From the NCBI RefSeq assembly GCF_900115285.1, contig NZ_FOYW01000001.1:1337616-1401615 (forward strand): DNA of 64,000 nt, written 5' to 3'. Numbering within the stretch: position 1 is the first letter of the stretch; every line of letters starts with the position of its first letter. Below are positions 60,385-64,000 of the stretch, in pieces. The notes below the pieces were generated by a model that did not search any database, was not told where the DNA came from, and saw only the letters and a list, made by a program, of their open reading frames with translations. The stretch is from Marinobacter daqiaonensis (GTDB lineage: Bacteria > Pseudomonadota > Gammaproteobacteria > Pseudomonadales > Oleiphilaceae). The translations under genes and the position numbers were made by a program.

Positions 60385-61053
60385 TCAGTGTAGCGACATC
60401 AGTTTGTCTGCCACCTCAACAAGAGTATCGCCAGTGACGTCGGGGGCCAGAAAGACATCGCCAGGCTCGTACTCAAGTCGCGAACACCAGCCCGTAAGTG
60501 CACCAGCCCGTTTCGCACCATGGCAGTCCCACGCATGCACGGCCACCAGCGCCAGGCGATCGATCGGCGTACCCAAACGTTTTGCCGCGAAACGGTAGAT
60601 TTCCGGGTGAGGCTTCCAGACGCCCGCCTCCTGGGAGGTGACTACGTGATCAACCAACCCGGCAAGCCCTGCACCCTCGAGGAAGCGGCGTGTCTTGTCG
60701 GGACTGTTGACGGTAAGGCATCCAACGGATGCGCCGGCCTGAGAAATTTTCTTCATGGCCGGCGCGGCATCGTCGAAGGCAGGCAGCGTGGAGAACCCTT
60801 CCACCACATACTCAATATCACCTTCACTGAGAGTATGTTTCGTTTCCGTGCGGAGTGATTCCCGTGCTACAGCGTCGAAGGGTGCCGTTTCACCGGCAAG
60901 GGTCAGGGCCATGGCATCCCGTTGAAAGCGCAGAAACCAGGGCTGTAGAACAGTCGCGGGCTGGCCAACCTCTTCCAGCCGAGCCGCCAGCGGATCCAGA
61001 TTGATCAATGTCTCAAGGACATCAAATAAAACTACGTTCGGTCGGACAGCCAT
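60385..61053 (-). CDS. HAD-type haloacid dehalogenase-like hydrolase
   Basis: 222 residues from the ATG at 61053 (GGGAGG ribosome binding site). Motif I VVLFDVLETLINLD (nucleophile Asp), motif II LTVNS (Ser), motif III Lys in SQEAGVWKPHPEIYRFAAKR, and motif IV HAWDCHGAKRAG, the pattern of type II haloacid dehalogenases (WDCHGA variant of WDxxGA). Likely a 2-haloacid dehalogenase or phosphatase. Confidence 0.88.
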   Translation of the reverse strand: MAVRPNVVLFDVLETLINLDPLAARLEEVGQPATVLQPWFLRFQRDAMALTLAGETAPFDAVARESLRTETKHTLSEGDIEYVVEGFSTLPAFDDAAPAMKKISQAGASVGCLTVNSPDKTRRFLEGAGLAGLVDHVVTSQEAGVWKPHPEIYRFAAKRLGTPIDRLALVAVHAWDCHGAKRAGALTGWCSRLEYEPGDVFLAPDVTGDTLVEVADKLMSLH

Positions 61054-61140
61054 TTCGAGAGCCTCCCTATACCGGTGTCGGTTCACTGGAAGTATAGTTC
61101 AGGTCATTGCTGCGTGCTGATTCGTGGAATATCCAGTACC

Positions 61141-61196
61141 AGAGCCGGGGCAGATGTATATTTCTAAAGGTGACGAATAGATCCGTCCCGGTTTTC
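61141..61196. repeat. REP-like palindrome 3
   Basis: Left arm AGAGCCGGGGCAGATGTATA (61141-61160) is an imperfect inverted match of the right arm ATAGATCCGTCCCGGTTTT (61177-61195). It sits in the divergent intergenic region between the HAD gene and the NAD(P)-binding gene. Confidence 0.6.
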
Positions 61197-61227
61197 GGTC
61201 TTTAATGGCGGTCAACAGGAGGTTCCG

Positions 61228-61860
61228 ATGAAGCTGATGATTCTTGGAGCAACAGGTGCCGTGGGCAGCCAGGTTTTGGCACAGGCCCAGAGGGATGACA
61301 GGTTTGAAACCATCTTCGTTCCCACCCGTCGGCCTCTAGGGTCGCCCGGAAAGGCCCATAACCCGATCATTCCCTTTGATTTGCCGTTGCCGGAGACCGA
61401 CTGGTGGGCGGTGGATGCCGTTATCTGCTGCCTTGGCACAACCCTCAAACAGGCCGGCTCAAAGCAGGCCTTCTACCGGGTTGATCACGACCTGGTGCTT
61501 GCCTGTGCAGAGCAGGCCCGAGGGGCAGGCGCCAGCGTATTTGTCCTGAACTCGGCCCTCGGGGCCAACCCGCAAAGCCGGAGCTTTTATTTGCGGACCA
61601 AGGGAGAGGTGGAATCCGCTGTAGCCCGGATGGGCTTTGAGCGAGTAGTACTGGCAAGACCGTCGCTGATTGACGCCGAACGGGAGGAAACCAGGCCAGC
61701 CGAGAAACTGGGCCTGATGGCCGGCCGTCTGCTGGCACCCATTATCCCGAAACGTTATCGCCCCGTTAGCGCCGATACCATTGCGGCCACCCTCTTACGG
61801 GAGGTGACGGGCAGGCCCGGCGTGATCACTTTGGAATCCGAACAGATGAGGCACGACTAG
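61228..61860 (+). CDS. NAD(P)H-binding protein (HTATIP2-like, atypical SDR)
   Basis: 210 residues. Starts MKLMILGATGAVGSQVLAQA, the dinucleotide motif. VICCLGTTLKQAGSKQAFYR and VDHDLVLACAEQARGAGASV follow, then VLNSALGANPQSRSFYLRTK and RVVLARPSLI; this is the NAD(P)H-binding group with HTATIP2/TIP30-like motifs. Strong AGGAGG ribosome binding site. A decayed fragment of its 3' end lies at 60211. Confidence 0.9.
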   Translation: MKLMILGATGAVGSQVLAQAQRDDRFETIFVPTRRPLGSPGKAHNPIIPFDLPLPETDWWAVDAVICCLGTTLKQAGSKQAFYRVDHDLVLACAEQARGAGASVFVLNSALGANPQSRSFYLRTKGEVESAVARMGFERVVLARPSLIDAEREETRPAEKLGLMAGRLLAPIIPKRYRPVSADTIAATLLREVTGRPGVITLESEQMRHD

Positions 61861-61887
61861 GCTCCGCAACACTTGATGATGCTCTTT

Positions 61888-62577
61888 CTACCCTATGACG
61901 TCCCGCAAGGACTGCTCAATCTGACCACCACAGTAGGCCTTGCCCAACTCCCTTCGCTGATTGTCAAGAAAGAGCCTGATCGACGGACGATCTTCCACTC
62001 TCCGGCAAAGACTCGCGACTCGGGGAGCGTTGTGTTCCAGGTCCGCGGCGAGTTCCGGAAAGCTGTGGACCAGTGTGCCAAACAACGCGGTAGTCGCGAT
62101 ATCGGCCGCCGTAAGGCTGGAGCCCAGCAGATAGCCCGCGTCCGGTTTGAGGCGATGCGCCCGGCCGGTCTTTTCGAAAATCGCCATCCAGTCGGCCAGG
62201 CGATGAGTCCGGAATTCGGTCCATGAATCCTGATCCCACATCACGGTGCCATTGTAGTTGGTGATTTCCATGAGAATATCATGGCAGTCCAGCACCACCT
62301 TCAGGGCCAGAGTGTGTTGCTCGGGCTCGTCGGGAAGAAAATGGCAGGCCTTCGCCAGATGCATGAGAATCGCCGACATCTGTGCGAACCAGACCTGGGC
62401 CCTGCAGTCGTAAAGATACGGCGGTGCCATGCCCGGGTACTGAATGTTCAGGTTCCTGCCAGGGTAGAGCTCGCTGGCATCCAGCTTTCGGTAATCCGCC
62501 CGGACCTCCTCCAGAAAAAGCTGGATAAAATTCCCTCGAAAGGGCAGGCCCCAGTAATAGAGTTCGTAGTCCTGCAT
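61888..62577 (-). CDS. Glutathione S-transferase-like protein
   Basis: 229 residues. YELYYWGLPFRGNFIQLFLE is the thioredoxin-fold start, with FRGN in place of the more typical SxY/S-x-x-x active-site segment. MAPPYLYD is the cis-Pro part. The C-terminal helical domain is GYLLGSSLTAADIATTALFG (S/T-x-x-D cap). Function unknown; it may not use glutathione, since the normal ESxA motif is RAQVWFAQMSA. Confidence 0.82.
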   Translation of the reverse strand: MQDYELYYWGLPFRGNFIQLFLEEVRADYRKLDASELYPGRNLNIQYPGMAPPYLYDCRAQVWFAQMSAILMHLAKACHFLPDEPEQHTLALKVVLDCHDILMEITNYNGTVMWDQDSWTEFRTHRLADWMAIFEKTGRAHRLKPDAGYLLGSSLTAADIATTALFGTLVHSFPELAADLEHNAPRVASLCRRVEDRPSIRLFLDNQRRELGKAYCGGQIEQSLRDVIG

Positions 62578-62612
62578 TGTGGTTCTCCCCTACTGACGGG
62601 TGAGTTTGTGGG

Positions 62613-64000
62613 TCACGTAGAGTCTCCTGCACCAGACTCGGCCGCTGCGGTCGCTGGACCGGTTGTTGGCCTTTCACCACCTGTGATGTCGTGCTGGCTG
62701 GTGACCACCACCTCCCTCGGCCACCATTCGGGGTGGTTGTCGCGGATGAATCCCAACAGCTTTTCACGGACATTCATTTCTGCTTCCCAGCCGGCAAAGG
62801 GTTCGGAGGTCATGAGGTAGAAAGACATCGTCTGGGCCGCAGCGGTCTGCGCGGTGACGTAGCAGCAGAGCTTGTGGTGCTCGATGACGTTTTCCTCTGC
62901 CTCGGCGAACTCTATGAACTTCTCCCTCAGGCATTGGATATCCGCATTCAGGTGAAGCGCCAGCTCTATCATTCTGTACATCTTGGCAGTCTGGACCGAC
63001 AGATTCTCGAAGGGTTTGGAGGTGAAGTACTGGACGGGTACGACGAGACGGCGTTCATCCCAGGTTCTCAAACGAATGAACGTATAAAAGATGCCGTCCA
63101 CGTAACACCATTGATCCTCGAAGATGATCAGGTCACCGATGCGTATGGGCTTGGCGAGCGATACCTGAAATGAGGAGAAGATATTGCCCAGCACAGCCTG
63201 ACCGGCGATACCCAGCAGGACGGTGAGAACACTGGCCGACGCCAGCAGAGTCAGGCCCAGCGTCTCGAAGAGCTGGATCTGCGAGAGTATGTAAATGCCG
63301 ACCGCGACAACCGTCACCAGAATGATGCCCCGACGCAACGCCTGCAGCGTCGTCAGGAGCTGGCGTTCATCCCGGGGTTTGGTGTCATCGATTTCGCCCA
63401 CGAGACGTCGCTTCACCTTCAGCAAGATGACGTCCACAAAACGCAGCGCGATCAGTCCAACGCTCCAGGCCATGCCGGTGATCAGCAATATGCGGAAAGA
63501 CGTCGTCGCCACAGCCGAGAAGGAGACCACGTAATTGAGCAGAATCTGGGCCACAACCGTCATGAGCGCCAGGGCCAATGGCAATTTAATCTCGGAGGCG
63601 AAGATGCTGGGAGAGCCGGAAGGTAACCAGCGTGCCACCAGCCCGACCAGACCATAGACGAGCCAACCCACCAGGCCCGTCCCCAGCAGGAAAACAGGAA
63701 TGGCGATCCACTCCCAGATCTGGAGCATGCCGAAGTTTGATTTGAGACTTTGCGGTAGACGCTCTTCCAGCCAGGAGGGCCCGTATTTTTCGTAGAGCAG
63801 AGGAGCTGGAGTCAGACTGTCCGGCGTGAACAACCAGACGGGATCCTCATCGCTCACACGATAACGGGCCAGACGAATAGCATAGGCTCGACCTTCGGCC
63901 TCCAGGGATGCGATCCGGAGGTTGCGTCTTGGCCGCCCTGCCTGGGGATTCTGCCCCGACGGATCTTCAATCACGGCATCCTGTCGTGCCGGCAGGTCGG
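62613..64000 (-). CDS. MscS-family mechanosensitive channel, 5' end cut by window edge
   Basis: At least 462 residues in frame; no stop up to the edge, and a GTG at 63974 is an internal codon. A periplasmic N-terminal region with VWLFTPDSLTPAPLLYEKYG, then several helices, then the MscS domain: VLLGIAGQAVLGNIFSSFQV, WCYVDGIFYTFIRLRTWDER, RRLVVPVQYF. Same subfamily as 11562-12728. It should respond to membrane tension; the missing N-terminus probably has a signal peptide. Confidence 0.9.
   Translation of the reverse strand, partial: DLPARQDAVIEDPSGQNPQAGRPRRNLRIASLEAEGRAYAIRLARYRVSDEDPVWLFTPDSLTPAPLLYEKYGPSWLEERLPQSLKSNFGMLQIWEWIAIPVFLLGTGLVGWLVYGLVGLVARWLPSGSPSIFASEIKLPLALALMTVVAQILLNYVVSFSAVATTSFRILLITGMAWSVGLIALRFVDVILLKVKRRLVGEIDDTKPRDERQLLTTLQALRRGIILVTVVAVGIYILSQIQLFETLGLTLLASASVLTVLLGIAGQAVLGNIFSSFQVSLAKPIRIGDLIIFEDQWCYVDGIFYTFIRLRTWDERRLVVPVQYFTSKPFENLSVQTAKMYRMIELALHLNADIQCLREKFIEFAEAEENVIEHHKLCCYVTAQTAAAQTMSFYLMTSEPFAGWEAEMNVREKLLGFIRDNHPEWWPREVVVTSQHDITGGERPTTGPATAAAESGAGDST

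Overview
The window looks like chromosomal DNA of a GC-rich marine or halophilic gammaproteobacterium. Marinobacter or a close relative is my best guess (inference). It carries gammaproteobacterial families (YajD, RlmA, RadD, SlyD, a PBPRA1643-type SEC-C protein, DUF3010), many acidic proteins, a PEP-CTERM protein and many cyclic-di-GMP genes. I saw no rRNA, tRNA, CRISPR array, intact transposase or prophage. Both edge genes are cut: a diguanylate cyclase on the left and an MscS-type channel on the right.

Layout. 1-3.8 kb: a truncated PAS-GGDEF gene, then an iron-storage encapsulin operon (encapsulated ferritin, shell, ferredoxin-reductase-like flavoprotein) ending at a large inverted-repeat element. 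3.8-6.3 kb: two paralogous Crp/Fnr regulators flanking an alpha/beta hydrolase. 6.6-10.1 kb: a 2-oxoacid (probably pyruvate) dehydrogenase E1alpha-E1beta-E2 operon with a clear terminator, facing a Glu/Leu-type dehydrogenase. 11.6-20 kb: MscS channel, PEP-CTERM/DUF4114 protein with a candidate sigma-54 promoter, small membrane proteins, flavin reductase, erythromycin-esterase-like enzyme, YajD, AzlCD. 20-28.6 kb: a novel lipoprotein, GAF-EAL protein, patatin, DMT exporter, methyltransferase/LysR pair, deaminase. 28.9-40 kb: a signalling-rich stretch with a PAS-chemoreceptor-like protein, GAF-GGDEF, GAF-GGDEF-EAL, a PilZ domain fused to an acyl-ACP-reductase-like Rossmann region, and a 7TM-EAL protein in tandem with it. 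40-49.4 kb: DUF3010, methyltransferase, GST, TetR/FMO pair with an operator, KatG, and a 662-residue unknown protein with papain-like motifs. 49.4-52.8 kb: accessory region with a GH19 muramidase/chitinase-like gene overlapping a secreted small protein (possible toxin-immunity pair) and gene remnants. 52.8-64 kb: housekeeping enzymes (phosphoesterase, RadD, SlyD, glutaredoxin, RlmA, thioredoxin, SDR, HAD, GST), with three REP-like palindromes.

Most noteworthy: (1) the encapsulin operon with a dedicated reductase carrying an unusual N-terminal extension, a plausible iron store-and-release unit; (2) the PilZ/acyl-ACP-reductase-like fusion co-transcribed with an EAL phosphodiesterase; (3) the GH19/secreted-partner pair; (4) the 662-residue protein with a Cys-His-Asn pattern; (5) two families of inverted repeats, one of which supplies stop codons to flanking genes; (6) at least four short gene remnants between intact genes.

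Starts were adjusted by eye to ATG/GTG codons with a ribosome binding site. All family names come from recognising motifs, not from searches.
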